DNA from: Paenibacillus_I sp035510375
GTDB lineage: Bacteria > Bacillota > Bacilli > Paenibacillales > Paenibacillaceae
Assembly (NCBI RefSeq): GCF_035510375.1
Contig: NZ_DATKHG010000006.1
Direction: 5' to 3' (one strand)
DNA: 64,000 nt
This document shows positions 24,299-33,698 of the stretch, in pieces. The translations under genes and the position numbers were made by a program. The notes beneath the pieces were generated by a model. It ran no database searches. It saw nothing but the letters and a program-made list of their open reading frames with translations, and was not told where the DNA came from. Each line of letters starts with the position of its first letter. The stretch's first letter is position 1.

Positions 24299-25237
24299 TC
24301 AGCCTGCCGCCGGTTCGGACGTTTCGGCCGCTCCCGCGGCAGGCGGCTCGATGATAAACCGCCTTCTCGTCTTATCGCCGTCATTCAGCAGCACGCCGTC
24401 GATCTTGATCTCGACATACGAGGTTGCTCCGATGTTCAACCATACCGGGCCTTCGATGTCGTACGATACGGCGAACGGGCCTGTTTCCGTCTTATAATGA
24501 AATCTTTCACCCTTATTGTTATTTTTGCGAACCTCGATCCAGCTCTGCCGGCCGTCGGCCACCGTAATTTCAAACTTATGAATGCCGGCCGTATTAATGG
24601 CAAACTTGTCCGTCGTGCTGTTGACGGCCTCCACGAATGTGAGCGTGGTGGCCGGGGGCGCAGGCTGAGGCTCCGGCGCGGGCTCCGGTTCGGGCAGAGG
24701 CGCCGCCGCATTGCCGTTCGCGCCCGTATCCGCGCCCGGTTTGCCGGTATCGCTTGCTTCACCATCCCCATTATCCTCCGGCGGCCGGGCCTCGTCGGTC
24801 ATGCTCGGCCCGTTGTCCGCCGTCTCATTGTCGGCGCCGTTCTGCCTGTCGATCGCATACACGTACACCACGACCGCAATCAAAACGAGAAACGACCACA
24901 TCAACAGCCGAAAGCCCCATTTGCTTATGCGATCCCCCGATTGCGCGGAGGACGAACGGCGTCTCTGCAGCATCGGCTGCTCCTGCATCGGCTCCGGCGA
25001 GGCCGACGGGATTTGCTTGGCGTACAGCCGCAGCACCTCTTCCGCATCCAGTCCGACCGTCTCGGCGTAGTTCTTCACGAACGCCCGCACATAAAAATTA
25101 CCGGGAAGCATATGGTAATCTCCGGCTTCGATCGCTTCCAGATATCGTTTTCTGATTTTGGTCATTTCCTGAACATCGTCCAGCGAGTAGCCCCGCTGCT
25201 CGCGGGCCTTTCTCAGCAGATCGCCCAAATCCGACAT
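24299..25237 (-). CDS. rodZ: Cytoskeletal protein RodZ (YmfM)
   Basis: 312-residue bitopic membrane protein that ties MreB filaments to the cell-wall elongation machinery. N-terminal helix-turn-helix (LGDLLRKAREQRGYSLDDVQEMTKIR...YLEAIEAGDYHMLPG, about 4-47) is RodZ-like. One transmembrane helix lies at about 107-127 (FRLLMWSFLVLIAVVVYVYAI). A long disordered acidic/proline linker follows (ADNETADNG...PEPEPAPEPQPAPP), then a C-terminal DUF4115 beta domain. It sits upstream of pgsA and downstream of ymfK as in B. subtilis, here with yajQ and rimO in between. Confidence 0.92.
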   Translation of the reverse strand: MSDLGDLLRKAREQRGYSLDDVQEMTKIRKRYLEAIEAGDYHMLPGNFYVRAFVKNYAETVGLDAEEVLRLYAKQIPSASPEPMQEQPMLQRRRSSSAQSGDRISKWGFRLLMWSFLVLIAVVVYVYAIDRQNGADNETADNGPSMTDEARPPEDNGDGEASDTGKPGADTGANGNAAAPLPEPEPAPEPQPAPPATTLTFVEAVNSTTDKFAINTAGIHKFEITVADGRQSWIEVRKNNNKGERFHYKTETGPFAVSYDIEGPVWLNIGATSYVEIKIDGVLLNDGDKTRRRFIIEPPAAGAAETSEPAAG

Positions 25238-25261
25238 GCCCCTGCCTCCTTCGGTTTCGAT

Positions 25262-26026
25262 TTAAAGATCGTTGTAGTTCGCCGTGAACGTCTCGTAAGT
25301 GATTTCTTCGTCGGGCGTATTGCGCAGCTCGATAATGCAATCGAACGTGCTGTAGTCATAATGCGATTCCTTGATGAAAATGTCCGGATGCTCGATTACC
25401 TTCGTCGACGGCATCGCCATAATTTGCTGAAGCAGCGCGTGATGCCTCTCGTTTGAGCGGATGGTGCTGACGATGCCGTCAATGATAAACACGTTGCCCG
25501 GGTTCATTTCCTCCTCGGACAGCTGGGAGCGGACCGTCTGGCGCAGCATGGTGGAAGAAACGAACGCCCACCGCTTCATGGCGCATACGCTTCCGGCTAT
25601 GATCGATTCCGTCTTGCCGACCCTCGGCATGCCGCGGAGACCGACCACCTGGTTGCCTTCCCTCTTAAACAATTCACCCAAAAAATCGACAAGCAAACCG
25701 AGTTCGTCCCGCGTGAACCGAAACGTTTTGCGGTCGTCCGAATCCCGTTCGATATAGCGCCCGTGGCGGACGGCCAATATGTCGACCAGCTTGGGCGGTC
25801 TCAGCGCGTTAACCGTGATGTTGTCGACCTTTTTCAGCATTTTGCCGAGCAGCTCGATCTTCTCGTCGTCATCGGTCTGAAGCAGCATGCCGCGCGTGCG
25901 GTCCTCCACCCCGTTGATCGTCATGATGTTCACTTCGAGCATCCCGAGCAGGGAGGCGATATCGCCGAGCAGGCCCGGACGGTTTTTATGTATCTTGTAT
26001 TCCATATACCATTGCTTCAGTTCCAT
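25262..26026 (-). CDS. ymfK: YmfK family protein (DUF3388)
   Basis: 254 residues. The N-terminal ACT-like segment WYMEYKIHKNRPGLLGDIASLLGML is followed by NIMTINGVEDRTRGMLLQ. A predicted P-loop-like region is seen in VVGLRGMPRVGKTESIIAGS (about 130-149), with LEVIEHPDIF-type segments further on. The molecular function is unknown to me; the gene is widespread in Bacillales in this position between ymfJ and rodZ. The start at 26026 has only a weak GGGGTG site. A 26-residue upstream extension would be hydrophobic and is less likely. Confidence 0.85.
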   Translation of the reverse strand: MELKQWYMEYKIHKNRPGLLGDIASLLGMLEVNIMTINGVEDRTRGMLLQTDDDEKIELLGKMLKKVDNITVNALRPPKLVDILAVRHGRYIERDSDDRKTFRFTRDELGLLVDFLGELFKREGNQVVGLRGMPRVGKTESIIAGSVCAMKRWAFVSSTMLRQTVRSQLSEEEMNPGNVFIIDGIVSTIRSNERHHALLQQIMAMPSTKVIEHPDIFIKESHYDYSTFDCIIELRNTPDEEITYETFTANYNDL

Positions 26027-26143
26027 TAGGCACCCCAGGATGAAAAGGATAATATTCGACGCGGCCGGTTGTGTGAAAATCCATTTATAAAAATGATTCA
26101 ACAAAATTCGCCATTCTCCTGCCGCGATTCGCCCAACATTGCA

Positions 26144-26170
26144 GAAAAGCCCCCTGTTATCGGGAGGCTC
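26144..26170 (-). terminator. Terminator of ymfJ
   Basis: AGCCTCCC / GGGGGCT stem with a 7-base loop and TTTTC on the minus strand, 16 bp after ymfJ. Confidence 0.75.
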
Positions 26171-26185
26171 CTCTGCAAAACGATA

Positions 26186-26440
26186 TTACGCGTTCGTTTC
26201 CGCCAATTTAACCATCAGCCTTGCGATCGTTTTGCGTTCCTGCTCGTCGCCTACATCCCACAGTTCCTTCAACACCCGTTCCTCGTCGTTCTTCGGGTCG
26301 ACCTTCTCGTCCAGGAACTGGCCGATTTCAAATGCGAGCTTATTGATGGTCTCTTCGCCCATTCCCGTGTTTTTAGCCGCTTGAACGCGCTCGCCCAAAA
26401 AATGTTTCCAGTGATCGAATTTCGTAAGAACCGTTGCCAT
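26186..26440 (-). CDS. ymfJ: YmfJ family protein (DUF3243)
   Basis: 84 residues from the ATG at 26440 with GGGGAGG upstream. Characteristic DUF3243 sequence: FDHWKHFLGERVQAAKNTGM, then AFEIGQFLDEKVDPKNDEERVLKELWDVGDE. Predicted all-helical, cytoplasmic, no catalytic motifs. B. subtilis YmfJ is of the same size and in the same position between ymfI and ymfK; the function is not known. Confidence 0.88.
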   Translation of the reverse strand: MATVLTKFDHWKHFLGERVQAAKNTGMGEETINKLAFEIGQFLDEKVDPKNDEERVLKELWDVGDEQERKTIARLMVKLAETNA

Positions 26441-26576
26441 GCCTTCGTCGCCTCCCCTTGATGTGGTGTAACTGAATAAAGGAATGATCAACAGTTCTAG
26501 TGTGAGCCAACCGCGCTTTTATTATTCGACGAATGATGGCATGAAAAGGTTTCGGCCGCCCCTGCGCCGCCGCCGG

Positions 26577-27323
26577 TCAGGTCACCCAACCGCCGTTCGG
26601 GCTGATGATCTGTCCGGTTATGTAGCTTGATTCGGGCAAGGAGAGAAAATAAACGAGCGAGGCGATTTCATCGGGCTGGGCGAACCGGCCGGCGGGAATC
26701 TCTTCCCGAAGCGCAGCCTTCTCGTCCTGCTCCAGATTGCCCATCATGGCGGTATCGACCGCGCCCGGCGCAACCGCGTTAACCGTCACGCCGGAAGGGG
26801 CCAGCTCCTTGGCAAGCGCCTTGGTGAACGCGTTCATGCCGCCCTTCGTCGTCGAATACAACACTTCGCAAGAGGAGCCGGACATCCCCCACACCGAAGA
26901 GACGTTAATGATTCGTCCGTACCGCTGGGCGATCATGGCCGGCATGAACAGCTGCGTGGTCAGGAACATGCCCCTCAGATTGACCGCCATCACATCGTCC
27001 CAGGTTTCGTCCGTCACGTCCGCCAGCATGCCGTAATGGGCGATACCCGCATTGTTGACGACGATGTCGGGGACCATCCCCCGCTGCTCCAGCTTTTCCT
27101 TCATTCTGAGCAGCTGCTCCCGGGAACGAACGTCGGCCGACACCGTCATCGCATTGGCGCCGCTTCGCATGCACCTTCTGGCCGTTTCGTTCGCCGCCTC
27201 GTGCGAGTGCAGGTAATGGATGACGACGTTCATCCGCTCGGCCGCGAACCGCGAGGCGATGGCGGCGCCGATCCCGCGGCTCGCGCCGGTGATCAGCACC
27301 GTCATCTGGCTGAGCGGCTTCAT
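26577..27323 (-). CDS. ymfI: EF-P 5-aminopentanone reductase YmfI (SDR family)
   Basis: 248-residue short-chain dehydrogenase/reductase. NAD(P)-binding TGASRGIGAAIA at about 12-23, NNAG motif in VVNNAGIAHYG, catalytic Ser in NVSSVWG and YxxxK in YSTTKGG. In B. subtilis YmfI reduces 5-aminopentanone on elongation factor P Lys32 to 5-aminopentanol; assignment here rests on synteny (ymfF-ymfH-ymfI-ymfJ), since sequence alone would only say 3-oxoacyl-ACP-reductase-like. The start overlaps the ymfH stop by ATGA and is preceded by GGAAGGA. Confidence 0.85.
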   Translation of the reverse strand: MKPLSQMTVLITGASRGIGAAIASRFAAERMNVVIHYLHSHEAANETARRCMRSGANAMTVSADVRSREQLLRMKEKLEQRGMVPDIVVNNAGIAHYGMLADVTDETWDDVMAVNLRGMFLTTQLFMPAMIAQRYGRIINVSSVWGMSGSSCEVLYSTTKGGMNAFTKALAKELAPSGVTVNAVAPGAVDTAMMGNLEQDEKAALREEIPAGRFAQPDEIASLVYFLSLPESSYITGQIISPNGGWVT

Positions 27324-28606
27324 GCCTGGTCCTTCCGCACGACCGATACCGCCATCTGATCCCAATCGAAATGCGCGCGCAAGCGCGCGTTCGCTTCCTC
27401 CAGCGCGATCGACTCGTACAGCTCAAGCAGCTTGAACAGGTCGCCTCCCCGGAAGCGGTAGCGGGTAAATTCGTTGGCAATCGATTCGGGCGAGTTCAGC
27501 ATCCGCAAATAGCCGCCGACTCTTTTGCGCCTGGTGCGCTCGAACGCCGCGGGGTCCAGCCCCTTCCGCAGCGCTTCGTCAACCGCCGCCCGGACGCGGG
27601 CAAGCAGCTCGTCGGGATCGCGCGTTTCCCCGCCGATGACGGAGAACGCATAGTCCATGCTGGCATTGTATTCACTGCCGAACGAATCGGAAATCAGGTT
27701 GTCGTCGTAGAGCGACTGGTAAAGCTCCGAGCTTGCCCCGAACAGCGTCTCCAGCATCAGCTTGGTCGCCGCTTCCCGGCGCAGCAGCTCCCCCGCGGTG
27801 CCCGGCAGCTCCTTTTCCTTGAAGCCGAACATGCATTTGGGAAGCGATACGGGCAGCTTGAGCGAAAGACGGGGATTTTTGACGGAAGCGGGCTCCGGTT
27901 CGAACTTCCTTCTGATTTCGCCGGTCTCCGGAAAAGATTTGCGCGCCTGATTGTCCCGCACCAGCGCCATGACCTGTTCCGCCTTCACGCCGCCTACGAC
28001 GAAGAGCAGCATGTTGGACGGATGGTAGAACGTTTCATAGCAGCGGTACAGCGTATCCTTATCGATTCGCCGGATCGATTCGACGGTGCCGGCAATGTCG
28101 ATGTGAACCGGATGGTTATGGTACATCGCGTCGATCAGGCCGAAATAGACGCGCCAGTCCGGATTGTCCTTGTACATGTTGATCTCCTGCTCGATGATCC
28201 CCTTTTCCTTCTCCACGTTCTCCTCCGTAAAATACGGATGCTGAACGAAATCGATGAGCGTGTTCAGGTTCTCGTCGATTTGCTGCGTCGCCGAGAACAG
28301 GTACACGGTGCGGTCGAAGCTGGTAAAGGCGTTGGCCGAAGCCCCCTGGGAAGCGAACGTGGAGAAAATGTCGCCTGCCGGCTCCTCGAACATCTTGTGC
28401 TCCAGAAAATGCGCGATGCCGTCGGGCACCCGAATATAGTCGCCGTCACCGACGGTGAACGTGTTGTCGACGGAGCCGTACCGGGTCGAAAATGTGGCGT
28501 ACGTCTTCTGGAAGCCTTCCTTCGGCAGCACGTAAACCTCCAGCCCGTTCGGCATCGTTTCCCGGTACACTGTTTCCTTCACGCCGGGATAGACAATCGT
28601 GTCCAT
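27320..28606 (-). CDS. ymfH: M16 family zinc peptidase YmfH
   Basis: 428 residues. Insulinase/processing-peptidase fold, with the inverted zinc motif HxxEH in GIAHFLEHKMFEEP (about 64-77) and the downstream Glu in EKEKGIIEQEINMY. It is the likely catalytic half of a heterodimer with the adjacent YmfF, which lacks the motif. The C-terminal M16 half contains RRKRVGGYLRMLNSPESIANEF. The ATG at 28606 has GGAGGG. The substrate is unknown. Confidence 0.92.
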   Translation of the reverse strand: MDTIVYPGVKETVYRETMPNGLEVYVLPKEGFQKTYATFSTRYGSVDNTFTVGDGDYIRVPDGIAHFLEHKMFEEPAGDIFSTFASQGASANAFTSFDRTVYLFSATQQIDENLNTLIDFVQHPYFTEENVEKEKGIIEQEINMYKDNPDWRVYFGLIDAMYHNHPVHIDIAGTVESIRRIDKDTLYRCYETFYHPSNMLLFVVGGVKAEQVMALVRDNQARKSFPETGEIRRKFEPEPASVKNPRLSLKLPVSLPKCMFGFKEKELPGTAGELLRREAATKLMLETLFGASSELYQSLYDDNLISDSFGSEYNASMDYAFSVIGGETRDPDELLARVRAAVDEALRKGLDPAAFERTRRKRVGGYLRMLNSPESIANEFTRYRFRGGDLFKLLELYESIALEEANARLRAHFDWDQMAVSVVRKDQA

Positions 28607-28609
28607 CGT

Positions 28610-29890
28610 TCAGCCCTCCTTTTCGTCGCGGAGAAAATAAATCGTGTCGAGCTGGACGCGCTGCGCCACCCGTACGATGTCGGCCGCGTCCCTGTTTTCC
28701 ACGTCCTGCAGCAAGCCCGCCGTCGTGCGGGTCCGTCCCGACAGCACGGAGTTGAAATCGAAGCCGATCATCTCGTACGCGCTGTCCTGAATTTCCCGCA
28801 GATGGTTGCCGATCATCGCCTTCGTCTGCGCCAGCTCAAGCTCCTGAACATCGCCTTTGCGCATCTGCTCGAGCTGCTCGGCGATGATCGCATTGGCTTT
28901 GTCGTAGTTGCCGATTTCGATGCCGGACTGAATGGTGACGATGCCTTTGTGGCCGTCGTAACGGGAAGCCGCGTAATAGGCCAGGCTGGCCTTTTCCCTC
29001 ACGTTCATAAACAGCTTCGAATGAGGATAGCCGCCGAGTATGCCGTTATACAGCAGAGCGGCCGGATAATCGTCGTCCGCATAGCCGACGTTGGCCCTGA
29101 GCCCCATATTCAGCTTGCCCTGGCCGACTTCCATCCGTTCGACGACGGTTTTCGGCTTGCCCGCCGCCGCGCGGATATCCGGCGCGGGATAGCCCGCCGG
29201 CAAGCCTGCGGGCGCTTTAAACGACTGCGCGACGAGCCCGCTTACTTCCTCAAGCGTCGTATCGCCCACGACGTAAAGATCGAAGGCCGCCGAAGCGAGC
29301 CAGGCGCGATAATATTCCATAAGCGATTCGGGCGTAATGGACCCGAGGTCGTCGATCCGGCCGAGCGGATGCAGCCGATAAGGCTCGTTTGCGCACATCT
29401 CCTCCAGGCAGCGCTCGGCCGCATAGCGGATTTTGTCGTTCACGATCGCCTCCAGCCGCTTCCGAAGCGTCGTCTTCTCGGCGTCGACGTATTTGGCGCG
29501 GAACCGTCCGTCCTCGAGCGCGGGCTCGGTGACGGCCTCTCCGAGAAAAGCAAGCGCCGCTTCAAGCAGCGGCTTGTCTGAGGAAACGAATTGATCATGG
29601 ATGACATCCATCCGGAATTGTACGATTTGCGCGTCTCCGCGCTTCAGCACATCGAAGCCGAAGCCCGCTCCGTACATATCGTCGAGCCGCTCGCGAAACG
29701 CTTTCGTCTCCGGCGTCGAGGCGGTTCCCCGGCGAAGAACGAACGGGATCAAGGCGGCGGGCGTCACGGCCGATTCGCTTAGCGGTACGCCTGCATAGAG
29801 GGCGACGGCGAACGTCTTGAACCTTTGGGTCGGCAGCACATGCAGCCGGAAGCGATTCCATTGCCCTCGTTGAAATCCGGTTTCGGTCAC
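28610..29890 (-). CDS. ymfF: M16 family peptidase-like protein YmfF (non-catalytic partner)
   Basis: 426 residues, M16 fold without HxxEH; the corresponding position reads ALIPFVLRRGTAS. The C-terminal half has the typical R/Y pair region (FMNVREKASLAYYAASRYD). This pattern is that of the subunit that completes the chamber of a two-gene M16 protease, with YmfH supplying zinc. The start is GTG at 29890 with GGGAG/AAGGG upstream. It is first in the ymfF-ymfH-ymfI run and only 3 bp separate it from ymfH. Confidence 0.9.
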   Translation of the reverse strand: MTETGFQRGQWNRFRLHVLPTQRFKTFAVALYAGVPLSESAVTPAALIPFVLRRGTASTPETKAFRERLDDMYGAGFGFDVLKRGDAQIVQFRMDVIHDQFVSSDKPLLEAALAFLGEAVTEPALEDGRFRAKYVDAEKTTLRKRLEAIVNDKIRYAAERCLEEMCANEPYRLHPLGRIDDLGSITPESLMEYYRAWLASAAFDLYVVGDTTLEEVSGLVAQSFKAPAGLPAGYPAPDIRAAAGKPKTVVERMEVGQGKLNMGLRANVGYADDDYPAALLYNGILGGYPHSKLFMNVREKASLAYYAASRYDGHKGIVTIQSGIEIGNYDKANAIIAEQLEQMRKGDVQELELAQTKAMIGNHLREIQDSAYEMIGFDFNSVLSGRTRTTAGLLQDVENRDAADIVRVAQRVQLDTIYFLRDEKEG

Positions 29891-29980
29891 GCCCTTCAGC
29901 TCCCTTCGGACTTGCGTAATTAGGTGAACAATGCCTTACATTTCCATTGAATCCTACCCCATTCTAACCGATCGGAAAGC

Positions 29981-30011
29981 GAAGAAGCAACCCGCCGTGG
30001 GTTGCTTCTTC
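29981..30011 (-). terminator. Terminator-like hairpin after sleB
   Basis: Perfect 13-bp stem GAAGAAGCAACCC / GGGTTGCTTCTTC with a 5-base loop. The U tract is interrupted, but the stem is very stable. Confidence 0.75.
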
Positions 30012-30059
30012 CGCGAACCATTATGGGCACGGCCGACGCTTTCGGCAAAATTCCGCGCG

Positions 30060-30860
30060 TCACATGGCAAATATATGCTTGCCGATCGTTTTGATCTGCG
30101 GCCTCGTCCAGATCCATCCGGAAGTGGCGGTATCCGGGTTGAAATAATAAAGAGCGCCGCCGGTCGGATCCCAGCCGTTGACTGCATCGTTCACCGCTTT
30201 GCGGGCGCGCTCGTTCGGCGTCAGCCATATTTGCCCGTCCGCCACCGCCGTAAAGGCCCTCGGCTGGAAGATCACCCCGGATATGGTATTCGGAAAGCTT
30301 TCCGATTGCACCCGGTTGAGAATGACGGCCGCCACCGCAACCTGCCCCTCATAAGGCTCGCCGCGCGCTTCGCCGTATACGGCGTTGGCCATGATTTTCA
30401 GGTCGTTCTCGGACAAGCCGAGCCGGTTCGATTTGGCCGCGCCGCCTCCGATGCCCCCGGCTTCGCCTGTACCTGGCTCACCACCGCCTCCTCCGCCTTT
30501 GTCCGCCTGGCCGCCCGGCAGTTCGTCGGCCGTGGGACGCCATTCCTTGGTCGCTTCCCACAATTTCAGCTTCGTTTTCCCTTCTACGACCCCGTTGGAT
30601 TTCAGGCCGAACTTCCATTGGAACCAGGTGACGGCGTTGCGTGTCGACTGGCCGAACTGGCCGTCCACCTCTCCGCCGTAATAACCCAAATATTTCAAGC
30701 GGCCCTGAAGCTCGTAAACGTCCTTCCCGCTTGAACCGAGCCTTAAGGTGGCGGTGCCGAACGTTTCATTCGACAAGCCCCTGCCTAGATGCTGCATCGT
30801 GAATGCGCCGAACAACAGGCATACGATAATCGATGTCGCTGCGAGCAGTCTTATTTTCAT
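30060..30860 (-). CDS. sleB: Spore cortex-lytic enzyme SleB
   Basis: 266-residue exported lytic transglycosylase that degrades muramic-lactam-containing cortex peptidoglycan during germination. Signal peptide/anchor at 1-20 (KIRLLAATSIIVCLLFGAF); peptidoglycan-binding domain at about 35-95 (LRLGSSGKDVYELQGRLKYLGYYGGEVDGQFG); Gly-rich hinge; SleB hydrolase domain with NAVYGEARGEPYEGQVAVAAVILNR (about 160-184), including the catalytic Glu. The start was placed at the ATG (30860) ahead of the signal peptide, though its ribosome site is weak. A sigma-G promoter lies upstream. The usual companion ypeB is not adjacent. Confidence 0.93.
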   Translation of the reverse strand: MKIRLLAATSIIVCLLFGAFTMQHLGRGLSNETFGTATLRLGSSGKDVYELQGRLKYLGYYGGEVDGQFGQSTRNAVTWFQWKFGLKSNGVVEGKTKLKLWEATKEWRPTADELPGGQADKGGGGGGEPGTGEAGGIGGGAAKSNRLGLSENDLKIMANAVYGEARGEPYEGQVAVAAVILNRVQSESFPNTISGVIFQPRAFTAVADGQIWLTPNERARKAVNDAVNGWDPTGGALYYFNPDTATSGWIWTRPQIKTIGKHIFAM

Positions 30861-30922
30861 GCTGTGTCGACTCTGCCTTTCTATCGCATAGTGGTTAACC
30901 CTGACGCGTTTGCGAACGGTTA

Positions 30923-30952
30923 TAGTATGCGAGAGCGGCTGAAATCCTATGC
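30923..30952 (-). promoter_or_regulatory. Sigma-G promoter of sleB
   Basis: Minus strand: -35 GCATA and -10 CATACTA with 18-bp spacing, a full match to the forespore pattern GHATR / CATnHTA. B. subtilis sleB is sigma-G dependent. Confidence 0.8.
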
Positions 30953-31038
30953 CTGCTGCAGCCAAAAAGTGACGATCATGTATTTCGCGGGCTCCGGCGC
31001 CGCGCCCCTTATGGACATAAATCATTGTGAGCAAGAGA

Positions 31039-31080
31039 AAAGCTCCCGAAGGAGGCGAAGTCGCCTTCTTCAGGAGCTTA
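31039..31080 (-). terminator. Terminator of spoIIIE
   Basis: AAGCTCC / GGAGCTT with an inner GAAGGCGA / TCGCCTTC-like stem, then TTTT; the hairpin begins inside the last codons of spoIIIE. Confidence 0.8.
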
Positions 31081-33649
31081 TTTTGCCGGCTTGAAATTGA
31101 TCCATGGACATCAGTACCTCACGGGGCTTGCTTCCTTCATACGGACCTACGACCCCGCGCGCTTCCATCTGGTCGATCAGTCTTGCGGCCCGCGTGTAGC
31201 CGACGCGCATGCGCCGCTGCAGCAGAGAAACCGAGGCCTGCTTGGCCTCGAGCACGATCTGGACGGCCTGGTCGAACAACTCGTCCAGGTTCTCGTCCTC
31301 CTCCGGTCCGCTCTCCTCGATCTCGGGAACCAGATCCTCCTTGTATTCCGCCTCGGCTTGCTCTCTTGCGAAATGGACGACCGACTCCACCTCCTGATCG
31401 GACAGGAAAGCGCCCTGCACGCGGATCGGCTTGGACATGCCCACCGGCAGGAACAGCATGTCGCCCCGGCCGAGCAGCTTCTCGGCGCCCACCATATCGA
31501 GTATGGTGCGGGAGTCGACCTGCGACGATACGCCGAACGCGATCCGGGACGGTATGTTCGCCTTGATGACACCCGTGATGACGTCAACGGACGGCCGCTG
31601 CGTCGCGATGATCAGATGAATGCCCGCCGCGCGCGCCATTTGGGCGAGGCGGGTAATCGAATCCTCAACGTCGCTCGCGGCAACCATCATCAGGTCGGCA
31701 AGCTCGTCGACGATAACGACGATGAACGGCAGCACGGCTGCCGGGTTGTCCTTCATGAGCGTATTGTAGCCCTCGATGTTGCGCGTGCCGGATTTGGAGA
31801 ACAGCTCGTACCGCTTCTCCATCTCAACGACGATTTTCTTCAGCGCCAGCGACGCCCGGCGCGGATCGGTCACGACCGGCGCGAGCAGATGCGGGATGCC
31901 GTTGTACATATTGAGCTCGACCATCTTCGGGTCGATCATCAGAAACTTCACTTCGTCGGGCGCGGCTTTATAGAGGATGCTCGTGATGATCCCGTTGATG
32001 CACACGGACTTGCCGGAGCCCGTAGCGCCGGCCACCAGCAAGTGCGGCATCCTCGCCAGGTTGCCGACGATCGGCTGGCCCGAAATATCCCGGCCGAACG
32101 CAATCGACAGCTTGGAAGGCGCCTGCTGGAAAGCCGTCGTCTCCATCACCTCGCGCATCGTCACCATCGACACCTCCGTATTCGGCACCTCGATCCCGAT
32201 CGCGGACTTGCCGGGAATCGGCGCTTCCATCCGGATATCCTTCGCCGCGAGCGCGAGCGCGATATCGTCGGTCAGGCTCACGATCCGGCTTACCTTGACG
32301 CCTGTGTGGGGCTGCACCTCATAACGGGTGACGGCCGGTCCTTGCACCACGTTCAGGACGGTCGCCTTCACGCCGAAGCTTTCCAGCGTCGATTCCAGCT
32401 TGCGCTTCGAGTCCGTCGTGTCCGACGGTCCGGATTTGCCGGACTGCGGCTTGGACAACAGGGACATTGGCGGCAGCAAATACGGCTTCGACGGCTTGAC
32501 GCCGGGCTGGCCCGACTGCGGCGCCGCACCGGCGGCCGCAGCGGCTTGAACGCCGCCGGCTGCGGGGGCGGCATGCGGCTGCCCGTCAGGGTCGGTTCCT
32601 TCAACCGGCGCCAACGATTCCGGCCATATGGTGGGAGCGGCAGCGGCTCCGGGTTCCGACGCGTGCTCCCATGGCGGCATCGAGTCGTCCGGCTCCGCCG
32701 CCCCTGCCGCCGGGGATACTTCCTTTTCGCTCCAAGCGTCGAGGCCCACAAGCGGCGATTCCGCAGCGGTCTCCTCTTCGCCGTCCGCATCCGGTCGCCC
32801 TTGCCCGGCTGCGGACGGCTTGGCCTCCCGCCCGGCTTGCAGCCAATTGAAGAACAGCGTTTTCCTGCGTTTGGGAGCCCGGACAGGCTCGAACGGCTCT
32901 TCCATGTCTGCGTCCATGTCTTCGTCCAGGTCATCGTCGAGCATCAATATCGGCAGATCGTCTTGGCCGAGACCGTGTTTGCGCGCGGCCGATACGGCTG
33001 CCGCCGGCTGACGCGCACGGCCCGACGCCAGCTTATGCCGAAGAAGAGCCAGCATGCGGCCGCCCCGTTTGTGAAGCACCCTGGCCAGGTCCACATACGA
33101 TCTGCCGGTCAGCAGCATGCCTGCGATCGCGAACAGAACGATCAGAATCAAATACGTCCCGACGTAGCCGAACAGGCTGTAAAGAATCCGGTATTCGGCA
33201 TGGCCGATGAATCCGCCGCCCAAATTCCGTTGATTGAAGCCGGTTTCGAAAACGGGGGTCGATTTGAACGCCTGCCACAGACCGTTCGCAGGCTGCATAA
33301 TCATGTCGCCGGTTAACGGGATGCCTAGAAACTCGGTTCGCTGGTTAACTTCCTTGATCGCCGCGAGCAGCGTCAATGCAAGAACGAGGAGCAAGACGCC
33401 CGACTTGCGGTTCGACCAGCCCGACGGCCATTTCCGTTTAATCATCACCGCCATGCCCGCATAGATGCCGACCAGCGGAATAACGAAATAAAATCCTCCC
33501 AGCAGTAAAGCGAAAAGCTTCGATAACGAGCGCCCTACCGCCGCCTCACCGGATAAGGCGATAACCGACACCGTGACAAGCAGGATGCCGTAGACCTCGT
33601 ATTTCAGCTGTGCGCCGATCGATTTGTTTTTCCGTTTGCGTTTCGCCAA
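31070..33649 (-). CDS. spoIIIE: DNA translocase SpoIIIE/FtsK
   Basis: 859-residue septal DNA pump; in spore formers it moves the chromosome into the forespore. Four transmembrane helices in the first 190 residues, then a low-complexity Ala/Pro/Asp/Glu linker (about 215-400), a DNA motor core with Walker A GATGSGKS (about 508-515) and Walker B VVIVDELADLMM (about 623-634), and a C-terminal winged-helix gamma domain (ASVSLLQRRMRVGYTRAARLIDQME) that reads orientation sequences. The start is TTG at 33649 with AGAGGTG. Synteny with tepA supports SpoIIIE rather than a second FtsK. Confidence 0.94.
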   Translation of the reverse strand: MAKRKRKNKSIGAQLKYEVYGILLVTVSVIALSGEAAVGRSLSKLFALLLGGFYFVIPLVGIYAGMAVMIKRKWPSGWSNRKSGVLLLVLALTLLAAIKEVNQRTEFLGIPLTGDMIMQPANGLWQAFKSTPVFETGFNQRNLGGGFIGHAEYRILYSLFGYVGTYLILIVLFAIAGMLLTGRSYVDLARVLHKRGGRMLALLRHKLASGRARQPAAAVSAARKHGLGQDDLPILMLDDDLDEDMDADMEEPFEPVRAPKRRKTLFFNWLQAGREAKPSAAGQGRPDADGEEETAAESPLVGLDAWSEKEVSPAAGAAEPDDSMPPWEHASEPGAAAAPTIWPESLAPVEGTDPDGQPHAAPAAGGVQAAAAAGAAPQSGQPGVKPSKPYLLPPMSLLSKPQSGKSGPSDTTDSKRKLESTLESFGVKATVLNVVQGPAVTRYEVQPHTGVKVSRIVSLTDDIALALAAKDIRMEAPIPGKSAIGIEVPNTEVSMVTMREVMETTAFQQAPSKLSIAFGRDISGQPIVGNLARMPHLLVAGATGSGKSVCINGIITSILYKAAPDEVKFLMIDPKMVELNMYNGIPHLLAPVVTDPRRASLALKKIVVEMEKRYELFSKSGTRNIEGYNTLMKDNPAAVLPFIVVIVDELADLMMVAASDVEDSITRLAQMARAAGIHLIIATQRPSVDVITGVIKANIPSRIAFGVSSQVDSRTILDMVGAEKLLGRGDMLFLPVGMSKPIRVQGAFLSDQEVESVVHFAREQAEAEYKEDLVPEIEESGPEEDENLDELFDQAVQIVLEAKQASVSLLQRRMRVGYTRAARLIDQMEARGVVGPYEGSKPREVLMSMDQFQAGKISS

Positions 33650-33672
33650 GCTCGGTCACCTCTCGGTATACG

Positions 33673-33681
33673 ATTATACCA
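33673..33681 (-). promoter_or_regulatory. Extended -10 promoter of spoIIIE
   Basis: Minus-strand TGgTATAAT 25 bp before the start codon. No clear -35. Confidence 0.55.
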
Positions 33682-33698
33682 TAAGAGGACAAATGTTC

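Noticed and set aside
27371..29581. 736-codon plus-strand open frame
   Set aside because: It runs opposite ymfH and ymfF, both with clear M16 signatures; no recognisable domain and no start signal.
31091..33316. 741-codon plus-strand open frame
   Set aside because: Antisense to spoIIIE, which has intact motor motifs; no evidence of translation.
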